Part shown: one piece after another, positions 1-7,128 of the stretch
Layout of the letters: the number at the start of each line of letters is the position of its first letter
Position numbering within the stretch: the stretch's first letter is position 1
Assembly: GCA_025965775.1 (NCBI GenBank)
Contig: JAOPWG010000202.1
Coordinates: forward strand, 1-14,511
Direction of reading: 5' to 3'
DNA length: 14,511 nt
Source: Modestobacter sp.
Lineage (GTDB): Bacteria > Actinomycetota > Actinomycetes > Mycobacteriales > Geodermatophilaceae
Position numbers and translations under genes: made by a program
Notes under the pieces: model-generated
Seen by the model: the letters and a program-made list of their open reading frames with translations, nothing else
Database searches by the model: none
Told to the model about the DNA's origin: nothing

Positions 1-511
1 CGCGCGTCTGGGCGTCGACGGAGGCGAACGGCTCGTCCATGAGCAGGATCTCGGGCTGGTAGGCCAGCGCCCGGGCGATCGCCACCCGCTGCTGCATGCC
101 TCCGGAGAGCTGCCACGGGTAGCGGTCGCCGAAGGCTCCGAGGCCCACCGACTCGGCGGCCTCGTCGGCGAGCCTGCGGGCGGTCGCGCGGTCAACGTCC
201 TTGTTCTTCAGCGGGAAGACGATGTTCTGCCGCGTGGTCATCCAGGGAAACAGCGACCGGCTGTAGTCCTGGAAGACCAGCGCCATCTGCCGGGGCGGGG
301 TGTCAATGCGGACGCCGTGCAGCCGCGCCTCGCCCGAGGTCGGTGTCAGCAGCCCCGACATGCACTTGAGCAGCGTCGTCTTGCCGCAGCCCGACGGGCC
401 CACGACGCAGACGAACTCGCCCTTCTCGACGGTGAACGAGACGTCACCGACGGCCGTGGTGGCCGTCGCCCCCGTCCCGTAAGTTTTGCTCAGATGGTGG
501 ATCTCAAGCAT
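1..511 (-). CDS. ABC transporter ATP-binding protein, nitrate/sulfonate/taurine type (3' end cut by window)
   Basis: This is the nucleotide-binding subunit that hydrolyses ATP at the inner face of the membrane to drive the two permeases encoded just upstream. The first 170 residues are visible. They contain Walker A GPSGCGKTT (38-46), a Q-loop VFQD (79-82), the ABC signature LSGGMQQR (135-142), Walker B ILLMDEP (155-161) and the D-loop SVDAQTR (164-170). The stretch SRSLFPW after the Q-loop fits the SsuB/TauB/NrtD-like group, in which an aromatic/LFPW segment follows the Q-loop. The ATG at 511 is preceded by AGAGGAG with a 7-base gap. It starts 37 bases after the second permease ends, so it is the fourth gene of the importer operon. 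About 80-90 C-terminal residues should lie beyond the left edge; the family is usually about 250-270 residues. Confidence 0.95.
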   Translation of the reverse strand, partial: MLEIHHLSKTYGTGATATTAVGDVSFTVEKGEFVCVVGPSGCGKTTLLKCMSGLLTPTSGEARLHGVRIDTPPRQMALVFQDYSRSLFPWMTTRQNIVFPLKNKDVDRATARRLADEAAESVGLGAFGDRYPWQLSGGMQQRVAIARALAYQPEILLMDEPFASVDAQTR

Positions 512-548
512 TGTGTGGCTCCTCTCGACGACGTCCGGCGGACGGGGC

Positions 549-1328
549 TCATTGCGCGGCCGCTGTTGCTCGTGCCCCCCGATGCCAGCGCAGCACCCGT
601 CGTTCCACGAGGACGAATGCGACGTTGACGAGGTATCCCAGAAGGCCGAGCAGGATCATTCCCGCCCACATGTTCCCCAGTTCGTAGGTTCGCTGGGCCT
701 GGAGTACGAAGTAGCCGATCCCCGACGTCGCCGCGACCATCTCACTGATGACGACGAGGATGAATCCGAGGGACAGGCTGGTACGCATCCCGCCGACGAT
801 CTGCGGCAGCGCGGCCGGCAACATGACGCGCCAGAGCCGGTCCCTGCGGCTGATGCCGTAGACCCGGGTGGCGGCGAGGTAGTCCGGCTCGATGCCGCGC
901 ACCCCGTCGATGGTCGTCAGCAGAACCGGAAAGAAGCACCCGAACGCAATCAGGCTGACCTTCATGGCGTCGCCCAAGCCGAAGACCAGCAGAGCGAACG
1001 GCAGGATCGCCGGCGCCGGCAGGGCGCGCATGAAGTGCACGACCGGGCCGGTGACCCGGGTGAGGGTCGCGGACAGGCCGAGCAGGAAGCCCGCTACGAC
1101 GCCAAGGCCCACCCCGACGACATATCCGTACATCAGGCGGGTCAGGCTCGGCAGGACATCGCTGACGAACCGATCGAGAAGCAGGGTGTTCCAGAGGGCC
1201 TGCAAGATCTCCGTCAGCGGCGGGAAGTAGAGGCTCCCGGCCCGGGCGGACCAGATACCCCAGCCGAGCAGGATCAGTACCGGGACGGCGATCTCCAGCG
1301 CCGTGCCCGCAGCGCGGTGTGCCCTCAC
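549..1328 (-). CDS. ABC transporter permease 2 (SsuC/TauC-like)
   Basis: This 259-residue integral membrane permease belongs to the binding-protein-dependent transport family (BPD_transp_1). A hydrophobic segment lies near residues 11-27, and further membrane spans are visible at about 66-88, 105-120, 122-140 and 183-200. The cytoplasmic EAA-like loop that contacts the ATPase is at about 151-176, with AATRVYGISRRDRLWRVMLP. The start is GTG at 1328 and shares four bases (GTGA) with the stop of the first permease, indicating translational coupling. It is a paralogue of the adjacent permease, so the transporter channel is probably a heterodimer. The substrate cannot be read from the permease. 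The SsuC/TauC/NMT1-type group moves sulfonates, nitrate, pyrimidine-like compounds and some aromatic acids. Confidence 0.92.
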   Translation of the reverse strand: MRAHRAAGTALEIAVPVLILLGWGIWSARAGSLYFPPLTEILQALWNTLLLDRFVSDVLPSLTRLMYGYVVGVGLGVVAGFLLGLSATLTRVTGPVVHFMRALPAPAILPFALLVFGLGDAMKVSLIAFGCFFPVLLTTIDGVRGIEPDYLAATRVYGISRRDRLWRVMLPAALPQIVGGMRTSLSLGFILVVISEMVAATSGIGYFVLQAQRTYELGNMWAGMILLGLLGYLVNVAFVLVERRVLRWHRGARATAAAQ

Positions 1329-2146
1329 AGTGCTGCTCCCGTCGGACGGTGCGAGATGTGCCAGTGCAGAATCCGCCGCTCGGCAAGCTCGAGCGCGATG
1401 TTGACGCCCCAGCCGAGCAGCCCGGTCGCGAGGATGAGCGCGTACATCAGGGTGTACGAGCCGCCCTGCTGGGCCGAGTTGATCCCCCCACCAAGGCCGG
1501 GGGCGCCGACGACGAGCTCAGCGGTAATCGCCAGCACGAGTGCGATGGAGGCGGAGATCCGCAGCCCGGTGGCCGCGTAGGGCAGCGCGCTGGGCAGCGT
1601 CACTCGGACCAGCCGGCTCACGGCTCCGAACCCGAACGAGCGGGCCGTGTCGCTCGCGACGGGGTCGACGTCCTGCACCCCGTAGAGCACCTGGATAAGG
1701 ATCGGCCAGATCGAGGCGAAGACGATCAGGAAGAGCTTGAACTCCATGCCCGTCCCGAAGAGCAGCACCGCGAGCGGGATGAGCGCGACCGAGGGGATCG
1801 GCCGCAGGAACTCGATCGGGACCCGGGCGGCCCGGTAGGCCAGCGGGAACGACCCCACCAGGATGCCCACCGGGACCGCGATCAGGATGGCCAGGCCCAG
1901 TCCCACTGCCCAGCCGGTCATCGTGTCGCCGACGGCGGACCAGAAGGTCGCGGTGGCCATCTGCTGGGCCAGCACCGCGAAGTCCTCGGTAACCGGCGGG
2001 AACGTGTTGCGGTCCACGACCCCGAGCACCGACATCGCCTGGAGCACCACCAGGACGACCAGCACGCCCAGCAGGCCGTAGGCCGACCTGCCGAGGACGC
2101 CGCGGGCCCGGGCCTCGATTGTCCGCTCCATGAGCATTTCGCTCAC
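1325..2146 (-). CDS. ABC transporter permease 1 (SsuC/TauC-like)
   Basis: This 273-residue membrane permease is of the same family as the one that follows it. A first membrane span lies at about 23-43 and others at about 77-99, 118-131, 137-155 and 195-212. The family segment EFLRPIPSVALIPLAVLLFG is at 112-131, and the EAA-like coupling loop is at about 166-189 (SDTARSFGFGAVSRLVRVTL). The start is GTG at 2146, chosen because GAGGAG lies six bases upstream. Internal ATG codons four and six positions later have poorer spacing. The gene begins 69 bases after the binding-protein gene and overlaps the next permease by four bases. Two tandem homologous permeases instead of one is a notable arrangement for this class, where homodimers are common. 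Confidence 0.92.
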   Translation of the reverse strand: MSEMLMERTIEARARGVLGRSAYGLLGVLVVLVVLQAMSVLGVVDRNTFPPVTEDFAVLAQQMATATFWSAVGDTMTGWAVGLGLAILIAVPVGILVGSFPLAYRAARVPIEFLRPIPSVALIPLAVLLFGTGMEFKLFLIVFASIWPILIQVLYGVQDVDPVASDTARSFGFGAVSRLVRVTLPSALPYAATGLRISASIALVLAITAELVVGAPGLGGGINSAQQGGSYTLMYALILATGLLGWGVNIALELAERRILHWHISHRPTGAAL

Positions 2147-2215
2147 CGCATTCTCCTCGACGGCGCCCCGGTCAGAACCGGCCTGGGCCGGTCGGCGCGA
2201 CTGGGTTCGCGACCG

Positions 2216-3196
2216 TCACTTGCCGCCTGCCGAGCCCGCGTCCCAGACCAACGCGTCGATGTCGACGGACTTGGTGAGGAAACCGTTCGCGACCATGAAT
2301 TCGTTGACGCGCTTGAGTTCGTCGACAGGGATGTCGCCATAGGTGGCACTGACCAGCTTCGGGCCGAGGACCTCCGGCGGGACCTGGGCGAAGGTCGGCA
2401 CGATGTCGACCATCTCCTGGACGTGCTCGAGGCCGTAGGCGTTGGACTGCTTCACCGCCTCGACGAACCGGCCGACCATGTCGGGGTTCGTGGACACGGT
2501 CTTGTCGAGGGTGAAGAAGTAGGCACTGCCCAGCTTCGTCATGTCCGCGGCCTCGACCGAAGACCCGAGCGAGCGGGTCTTGCCGTGCTGCTCGGCGAGC
2601 GCAGCGAAGGGCTGGATAAGCCACGCCGCATCGACGTCGCCGCGGTCGAGCGCGGACTCCATGTCCCCGAAGGGCACCTCGAGCAGCTGCACGCTCTTCG
2701 GGTCGACTCCGTTGTTGAGCAGGGCACCGACCACAGCGAACGCGCCCAGCCCGCCAAGGTTCGGCACGGCGATCCGCTTGCCGGCCAGGTCGGAGTACTT
2801 CTGCACGGTGCTCGCGTTCGGGACGACGACCGGCGAGTCGGGCGAGGCGCCTGCGTTCGCCACGATCCTGATCGGCAGGCCCTTGCTGGCAGCCAGCAGG
2901 ATCGACGGAATCGCCAGGAAGCCGAACGTGGAATCGCCGCTGACGACAGCGGGCACGACGGCGGCCGGGGCGACTTGGGTCAGGGTGAGCTCGATCCCGG
3001 CATCACTGAAGACGCCGTTTTTGATCCCTGCGTAGACCGGCGCCAGCGTCGAGGCGGCCAGGACCGTCGCGCTCACTGGCGTCACCTGGCCCGGTGCCGC
3101 GGCCTGTTCCGTGGAGGAACTGCCGCATGCGGCCAGCGCCCCGGCCGTCACTATGGCTACCAGCGCCACAAACGGGCGCCTACCGATCCGTCGCAT
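2216..3196 (-). CDS. ABC transporter substrate-binding lipoprotein (NMT1/SsuA-like)
   Basis: This is the 326-residue extracytoplasmic binding protein of the importer. The N-terminus has a positively charged start (MRRIGRR), a hydrophobic core and a lipobox LAAC with the lipidated cysteine at residue 24, followed by a Ser/Thr/Ala-rich linker. The mature part has the fold signature of the NMT1/SsuA/TauA group: an early segment APVYAGIKNGVFSDAGIELT (about 52-71), repeated small hydrophobic strands, and a central AGKRIAVPNLGGLGAFAV segment. The start ATG at 3196 follows AAAGGAG with a five-base gap; the longer open frame up to 3502 has no signal peptide before this point. It is first in the importer operon. 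The ligand is unknown. From context it is likely the compound processed by the neighbouring oxidoreductase, epimerase and decarboxylase genes. Confidence 0.93.
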   Translation of the reverse strand: MRRIGRRPFVALVAIVTAGALAACGSSSTEQAAAPGQVTPVSATVLAASTLAPVYAGIKNGVFSDAGIELTLTQVAPAAVVPAVVSGDSTFGFLAIPSILLAASKGLPIRIVANAGASPDSPVVVPNASTVQKYSDLAGKRIAVPNLGGLGAFAVVGALLNNGVDPKSVQLLEVPFGDMESALDRGDVDAAWLIQPFAALAEQHGKTRSLGSSVEAADMTKLGSAYFFTLDKTVSTNPDMVGRFVEAVKQSNAYGLEHVQEMVDIVPTFAQVPPEVLGPKLVSATYGDIPVDELKRVNEFMVANGFLTKSVDIDALVWDAGSAGGK

Positions 3197-3431
3197 GAGG
3201 ACTCCTTTGTCCGAGATACAGAGGGAGGAAGAGGACCGCTGAAACGCGATCCACTGAGAGAGCACGAGAACGGGCAGGAACGGTGGAGTTACCGACGCGA
3301 ACGACGGACGCCACCGGTGAGAAGGAACAGCCGGGCGTGCGGGCGATCGGCTGTGGTCACGCCCGTGAGCTGCCGGAAGGCGGCCGGCCCCTTGTAAGGA
3401 GACGACCAGTTCCGAGTTGAAAAAATGCGAT
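3197..3431 (-). promoter_or_regulatory. 5' leader of the importer operon
   Basis: These 235 bases lie between the reductase stop codon and the binding-protein start and contain no convincing gene. On the minus strand they begin with a T6 run directly after the reductase stop, without a strong preceding stem. A candidate hairpin has arms ACAGCCG and CGGCTGT (3327-3333 and 3348-3354) with a 14-base loop, and an eight-base palindrome CACCGGTG sits at 3312-3319. If transcription starts near 3480-3488, the untranslated leader is close to 290 bases. That is long for a transporter operon, so it may carry post-transcriptional control. No known riboswitch was recognised. Confidence 0.4.
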
Positions 3432-5000
3432 TCATGTATCCGGCTTCGTCGCGCACGCCGACACCACCCGACCAGGTACGCTGACGACATTCTTCTGCAC
3501 ATTACGTGCAGATGTCAATTGGTTCGAGGCAGTAAAAGGCGTGTCGAGTACAGATGCAGCACCGGCGGCGGAGCCCGCTCCACGCGCGCCCGAATCCCTG
3601 GCTTCCGAGGCCGCACGGGACAGGAGCTGGTCACGATGGACGAGCTTGACCCGGGGCCGGGATAGCAGCTGCCCGAGTGCCTGCTCGTGGGCGTCGATCG
3701 CCGCCCAACCCGCATGGGACACGACGTCCACCCCACGCCGGCCCAGCTCCTCGAGCAGGTGCTCCGCGGGGGCCGGTGACCGGATGTCGAGCCGGTCCGC
3801 GAGGAGGTCCTCCACCAGCAGCGACACCGTCTCCTGGGCACACTTCTTGTTCGTTCCGATGACGCCGGAGGGACCCCGCTTGATCCAGCCCGCGGTGTAG
3901 ATCCCCGGCAGCGGTCCGCCCGACACCGGGTCGAGGACCCGGCCCCCGTCGTTGCCGATCCGGGCGGTCCCCTCGTCGAACGGCACGCCCGGCACCCCGC
4001 GCCCGAGGTAACCGACCGACCGCAGGACCAGGCCGGCGTCGAGCGAAGAGACCCGGCCGGTTGGCACGGCGACTGGCGGACCGCTGGCCGGCGCGACGAG
4101 CTCGTTGTGCCCGATACGCACGCTGGTGACCCGGCCGCTCCCAGCCAGCTCGATCGGTGAGACGCGGAATCGCAGGACGATGCGCCTGCGGTGCCCCGCG
4201 GCCTCCCGCGCGGCGTACCCGGCCAGCACCTCGAGGTTGTCCCCGACCCTCGCCCCGAAAGGCTCGTCGGTCCCGCCGACCGCGCCCCCGGCCAGGTCGG
4301 CCGGGTCGACGACGACGTCGCAGTCGGCGAGCCGGCCGAGCTCGCGCAGCTCCGGGGTGGTGAAGGTGGCATCGGCCGGCCCGCGTCGTCCGAGGACGAC
4401 GATTTCCTCCACGCGGCTGCCCGCGAGTGCCTCGAGGGCGTGGTCGGCGATGTCCGTGCGGACCAACTCGTCGGTCGTCAGCGCGAGCATGCGCGCCACG
4501 TCCAGCGCGACGTTGCCGTTGCCGACCACCACCGCCCGCCGCGCGGACAGGTCGAAGCGGTTGCCAGCGGCGTCGGGGTGGCCGTTGTACCAGCCGACGA
4601 ACTCGGTGGCGGGATGGCTGCCGGCGAGCTCCTCACCCGGTATCCCGAGGCGGCGGTCGCCCGGAGCCCCGGTCGCGTAGAGGACAGCGTGGAAGTGGCC
4701 GAGCAGCTCGTCGTGGGAGACGTCGCGGCCGACCTCCACGTTCCCGTGGAAGTGGAAGCCGGGCAGTTGCGCCGTCCGCTCAAAGACCCGGGTGACAGAC
4801 TTGATCTTCGGATGGTCCGGGGCCACCCCCGCTCGGACCAGGCCCCACGGCGTTGGCAGCCGGTCGAAGACGTGCACCTCGATCGCCGCGTCGCGGGTTG
4901 CGAGCAGCTGAGCGGCGGCGTAAGCACCCGCCGGGCCGGAGCCGACGACGGCAACGCGAACACCACCGGGACGGACAGGGGAGGCGCTCGGCCCGCTCAT
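3432..5000 (-). CDS. Ferredoxin/NADP+ reductase, FprA/adrenodoxin-reductase type, with C-terminal extension
   Basis: This flavoenzyme moves electrons between NADPH and ferredoxin. The 522-residue product has an FAD-binding GSGPAG (20-25), the family-specific segment WGLVRAGVAPDHPKIK (52-67), an NADP-binding GNGNVALDVAR (160-170), VVLGRRG (201-207) and the flavin-contacting GWIKRGPSGVIGTNKK (371-386). From memory of the Mycobacterium tuberculosis FprA sequence, similarity runs throughout and ends near residue 462 (RVKLVHRDQLLSR), close to FprA's 456 residues. A further 60 residues rich in Ala, Ser and Val follow and extend into the importer promoter. The ATG at 5000 overlaps the dehydrogenase stop by four bases (ATGA). 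No ferredoxin, P450 or Rieske oxygenase is present in the window, so its electron partner is unknown. It may support an oxygenase encoded elsewhere. Confidence 0.93.
   Translation of the reverse strand: MSGPSASPVRPGGVRVAVVGSGPAGAYAAAQLLATRDAAIEVHVFDRLPTPWGLVRAGVAPDHPKIKSVTRVFERTAQLPGFHFHGNVEVGRDVSHDELLGHFHAVLYATGAPGDRRLGIPGEELAGSHPATEFVGWYNGHPDAAGNRFDLSARRAVVVGNGNVALDVARMLALTTDELVRTDIADHALEALAGSRVEEIVVLGRRGPADATFTTPELRELGRLADCDVVVDPADLAGGAVGGTDEPFGARVGDNLEVLAGYAAREAAGHRRRIVLRFRVSPIELAGSGRVTSVRIGHNELVAPASGPPVAVPTGRVSSLDAGLVLRSVGYLGRGVPGVPFDEGTARIGNDGGRVLDPVSGGPLPGIYTAGWIKRGPSGVIGTNKKCAQETVSLLVEDLLADRLDIRSPAPAEHLLEELGRRGVDVVSHAGWAAIDAHEQALGQLLSRPRVKLVHRDQLLSRAASEARDSGARGAGSAAGAASVLDTPFTASNQLTSARNVQKNVVSVPGRVVSACATKPDT
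3489..3518 (-). promoter_or_regulatory. Candidate promoter of the importer operon
   Basis: Reading the minus strand, a perfect -35 consensus TTGACA (3518-3513) is followed after 18 bases by AAGAAT (3494-3489), which matches four of six -10 consensus bases. A 7-base inverted repeat, TCTGCAC / GTGCAGA with a five-base centre (3494-3512), fills the spacer exactly where a repressor would block polymerase. The site lies inside the unusual C-terminal extension of the upstream reductase gene. The same TTGACA context recurs upstream of the other minus-strand operon. Confidence 0.45.
3494..3512. promoter_or_regulatory. Inverted repeat, candidate operator
   Basis: Arms TCTGCAC (3494-3500) and GTGCAGA (3506-3512) are perfect reverse complements separated by ATTAC. 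The repeat lies between the proposed -35 and -10 of the importer operon in a locally AT-richer patch. A dimeric repressor is a reasonable binder, with the ROK protein at 12276-13541 the only regulator in the window, but this link is inference. Confidence 0.4.
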
Positions 5001-5809
5001 TTGATCATGAACCCGGCGTCGACGCGGATCTGCTGCCCGGTCACGTAGCGGGCGTCGTCCGACACCAGCCAGGCGATCGTCCGTGACACGTCCGCAGGAG
5101 TGACGACGTCGACCGGCATCCGGTTGCCGCGCATCGGACCGGCGAGGTCCTCGTGCTGCTCCAGCCACTCGACAAACCACGGGTTGTTGGACATGTCCGT
5201 GTCGACCCCGGTCGGATGCACCACATTGACGCGGATGAACTCCGGCGCGAGCTCCCAGGCGAGGGTCGTCATCAAGGCGATGCCCCCATGCTTGGCCGCG
5301 TTGTAGTGCGTGCACCCGGCCACCGCGCGCAGGCCGCCTGTCGAGCCCGTGATCACGATCGCTCCCCCGCGGCCACCCGCCCGCATGTGCGGGATGACGG
5401 CGCGGCAGGTCTTCCAGACTCCGGTAAGGTTGACGTCGAGCATGTCCTGCCACTGCTCGTCGGTCAGGTCCCAGGTGCTGTCCGCCGCGCTCATGACGCC
5501 GGCGTTGGCCACCAGGACGTCCACGCGTCCGAGCTCGGCCATGCAGGTTTCCGCCACAGTGCGGACCTGCGCGGTGTCGCGCACGTCGGCCTCGACGGCG
5601 ATGCACCGGCGGCCCTGAGCCTCGACCAACGCGACCGTCTCGGCGAGGTCGGCGGCGGTGCCCATCGGGTACTCGACTGTGGCGATGTCGCCAGGGACGT
5701 CGCACACGACGACATTCGCGCCCTCGGCGGCGAGCGTAACCGCGTGCGAGCGACCCTGCCCCCGGGCGCCGCCGGTGATGATCGCAACCTTGCCCTCAAG
5801 ACGGTTCAC
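4997..5809 (-). CDS. Short-chain dehydrogenase, mycofactocin-coupled / carveol dehydrogenase-like
   Basis: This 270-residue Rossmann-fold oxidoreductase acts on alcohol or ketone groups. It shows the nucleotide motif GGARGQG (13-19), NAG (102-104), catalytic Ser156 and the Tyr169-x3-Lys173 pair. After the second beta strand it carries the insert DIATVEYPMGTAADLAETVALVE (about 41-63), and it ends VDAGFMIK. Those two traits mark the mycofactocin-dependent SDR subfamily, nicotinoproteins that hold NAD(H) tightly and pass electrons to the peptide-derived cofactor mycofactocin. No mycofactocin biosynthesis genes are in the window. The start is GTG at 5809, with GGAGGAG five bases upstream, and it overlaps the preceding gene's stop by four bases (GTGA). 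Sitting between a sugar-isomerase-like protein and a ferredoxin reductase, it probably oxidises a hydroxyl group of the imported compound or an intermediate. Confidence 0.92.
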   Translation of the reverse strand: MNRLEGKVAIITGGARGQGRSHAVTLAAEGANVVVCDVPGDIATVEYPMGTAADLAETVALVEAQGRRCIAVEADVRDTAQVRTVAETCMAELGRVDVLVANAGVMSAADSTWDLTDEQWQDMLDVNLTGVWKTCRAVIPHMRAGGRGGAIVITGSTGGLRAVAGCTHYNAAKHGGIALMTTLAWELAPEFIRVNVVHPTGVDTDMSNNPWFVEWLEQHEDLAGPMRGNRMPVDVVTPADVSRTIAWLVSDDARYVTGQQIRVDAGFMIK

Positions 5810-6702
5810 GACGTCTCCTCCCGGGCCGGTGACCCGACCCCTGCCGGGCCCGCAGGGAGGCAGCGACGCACGTAAGCGTCGGCCGCGGACAGTGCGGTGG
5901 TGACCTTCTCCCAGGACCAGCCGGCGGTGCCGTGGCACTTCAAGCTCACCGGGCCGCGGTAGCCGACACTGGCGAGCGTTTCCAGCGGGACCGCGTGGTC
6001 AAGGGTCCCGTCGGGGCGCGGGAGCTGCCGCTCGCCGGGGCCGAAGTTGAGGCCGTCGGTCCCGCGCCGGTAAGCGCGGTCGATGTCCCATAAGTAGTAG
6101 TAGAAGAGGCGCTTGCGCTCGGCCAGGAACGTGATCGCCTCGCTGATCGAGTCCCCGACGACCCACAGGTGCGGGGGCGCGAGGCAAATCCCGAGATACG
6201 GGTCGTCGATGTCGGTGACCAGGCGCCGGATCTGCGCGAGGGTGTCGACGCCCTCGGACCAGCGCTGCTGTTCACCCGCGCCGGACTCGAAGTCCGCCGA
6301 GAACGGGACGGTCAGATGGTTCTCCACGGCGATCCGCACGCCGTTGTGGGCGGCGGCCTCGACCAGCGGCGGGAGGAAGCTCGCGACGAAGTCGGGGTAG
6401 TCCGCCTCGCAGTCGAAGACCACGGTGTCGACGCCGAGGTCGGCGGCGAACTCAATCCGCTCCAGCATCTCGTCGCGGGTCCGGCCGTACATCGTCAGGC
6501 CGCACGGCCGCACGCCGTACCGGTCGAGCAACCGCCGGATCGCGCCCGGGTCGTCGCCCGGGCCCACGTGGTCGGCGAGCGGATGGGCCGAGGACCAGAG
6601 GTTGACCTCGGTGAAGCCGAGCCCCGCGAGCTCGCGGACGGCCACCTCGAGGGGGTGGTCATGGTAAGGCAACACCTCGGCGGTGTAACGCAGCGCAGCC
6701 AC
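5806..6702 (-). CDS. TIM-barrel protein, sugar phosphate isomerase/epimerase (AP endonuclease 2) fold, altered metal site
   Basis: This 298-residue protein has the xylose-isomerase-like TIM-barrel pattern: alternating strands and helices with LGFTEVNLW (28-36), VDTVVFDCEAD (91-101), VRIAVENH (122-129), YLGICLAPPHLW (169-180), LFYYYLWDID (199-208) and GPVSLKCHG (250-258). Members normally bind a divalent metal through Glu, Asp, His and Glu. Here only Glu127 is plainly kept. The Asp, His and Glu positions appear to be Ala175, Tyr201/203 and Lys255, although His178 and His257 are nearby. It may therefore bind metal differently or not at all. The start is GTG at 6702 with GAGGAG about five bases upstream. 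It is first in a three-gene operon. Possible roles include epimerisation, dehydration or 3-keto-sugar bond cleavage; the exact reaction is unknown. Confidence 0.85.
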   Translation of the reverse strand: MAALRYTAEVLPYHDHPLEVAVRELAGLGFTEVNLWSSAHPLADHVGPGDDPGAIRRLLDRYGVRPCGLTMYGRTRDEMLERIEFAADLGVDTVVFDCEADYPDFVASFLPPLVEAAAHNGVRIAVENHLTVPFSADFESGAGEQQRWSEGVDTLAQIRRLVTDIDDPYLGICLAPPHLWVVGDSISEAITFLAERKRLFYYYLWDIDRAYRRGTDGLNFGPGERQLPRPDGTLDHAVPLETLASVGYRGPVSLKCHGTAGWSWEKVTTALSAADAYVRRCLPAGPAGVGSPAREETS

Positions 6703-6779
6703 AGGCGCTCCTCATTGAACGGCACGGACGACGTCCGCCCCCGGGGTGTGACCTGGGTCGCTTCGATCGCGGAGCCGCA

Positions 6780-6808
6780 GTCTTATGTCTGTGGCATGCA
6801 AATGTCAA
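6780..6808 (-). promoter_or_regulatory. Candidate promoter of the TIM-barrel/SDR/reductase operon
   Basis: On the minus strand a perfect TTGACA (6808-6803) precedes TAAGAC (6785-6780) with an ideal 17-base spacer. Transcription would begin near 6773, about 70 bases before the GTG at 6702. The bases around the -35 match those in front of the importer operon at 15 of 19 positions, suggesting shared control. Confidence 0.5.
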
Positions 6809-6819
6809 CACGTTCGTGT
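6808..6819. promoter_or_regulatory. Short palindrome, candidate operator
   Basis: ACACG (6808-6812) and CGTGT (6815-6819) are perfect inverted arms around TT. The repeat abuts the -35 box of the minus-strand promoter, a position suited to regulator binding. The arms are short, so chance cannot be excluded. Confidence 0.3.
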
Positions 6820-6923
6820 ATGCCGGACGCACCCTGCGCCCCCTTTCCAGCAGAGATCGGGGCGATCGCTCGCCGTCACCACGGCAGGCCGCACCCGTAG
6901 TCGCGACTTAAGACCACGATCAG

Positions 6924-6953
6924 TTGACTTCTGTCGATGTCGATCAATACCGT
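6924..6953 (+). promoter_or_regulatory. Candidate promoter of the plus-strand catabolic operon
   Basis: TTGACT (6924-6929) matches five of six -35 consensus bases. TACCGT (6948-6953), a TAnnnT-type -10 common in actinobacteria, follows after 18 bases. Transcription would start near 6960, giving a leader of about 170 bases before the ATG at 7129. The octamer GACTTCTG (6926-6933) also occurs in front of the ROK gene at 13713-13720. Confidence 0.4.
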
Positions 6954-7128
6954 GCGGACGATCAGCCGTGGCCGCATCCACGACACCACGGGCGGAGTGC
7001 GCCACGTACCCCCGCCCACAGGCGTCCGCTCCCCGACGGGCACCCCGTCGTGCGACACGCCACCACCATCCCGCCGTTCGCGGTCGCCTGTACGGCCACC
7101 GTCCGACGCCTCCTGGAGATGCGCCCCG

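Larger units (their letters stand above)
6703..7128. promoter_or_regulatory. Divergent intergenic region
   Basis: This 426-base region separates the minus-strand TIM-barrel/SDR/reductase operon from the plus-strand dehydrogenase-to-ubiX operon. No supported gene lies within it. Open frames on both strands lack ribosome sites and recognisable protein features. It holds candidate promoters for both directions (6780-6808 minus, 6924-6953 plus) and two short inverted repeats: CGGAC/GTCCG at 6725-6737 and ACACG/CGTGT at 6808-6819. Confidence 0.6.

Noticed and set aside
1319..3397. A 692-codon open frame on the plus strand opposite the permease and binding-protein genes
   Set aside because: It is antisense to well-supported genes, is very rich in Arg, Asp, Glu, Gly and His with no recognisable domain, and is the usual by-product of high-GC third positions on the other strand.
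3197..3502. 102-residue extension of the binding protein upstream of 3196
   Set aside because: It would bury the lipoprotein signal peptide, while a good ribosome site precedes the ATG at 3196.
6937..7128. 64-residue N-terminal extension of the Gfo/Idh protein
   Set aside because: The residues are Pro/Ser/Arg-rich without family similarity and overlap the candidate promoter. The ATG at 7129 gives a normal N-terminus directly before the Rossmann motif.
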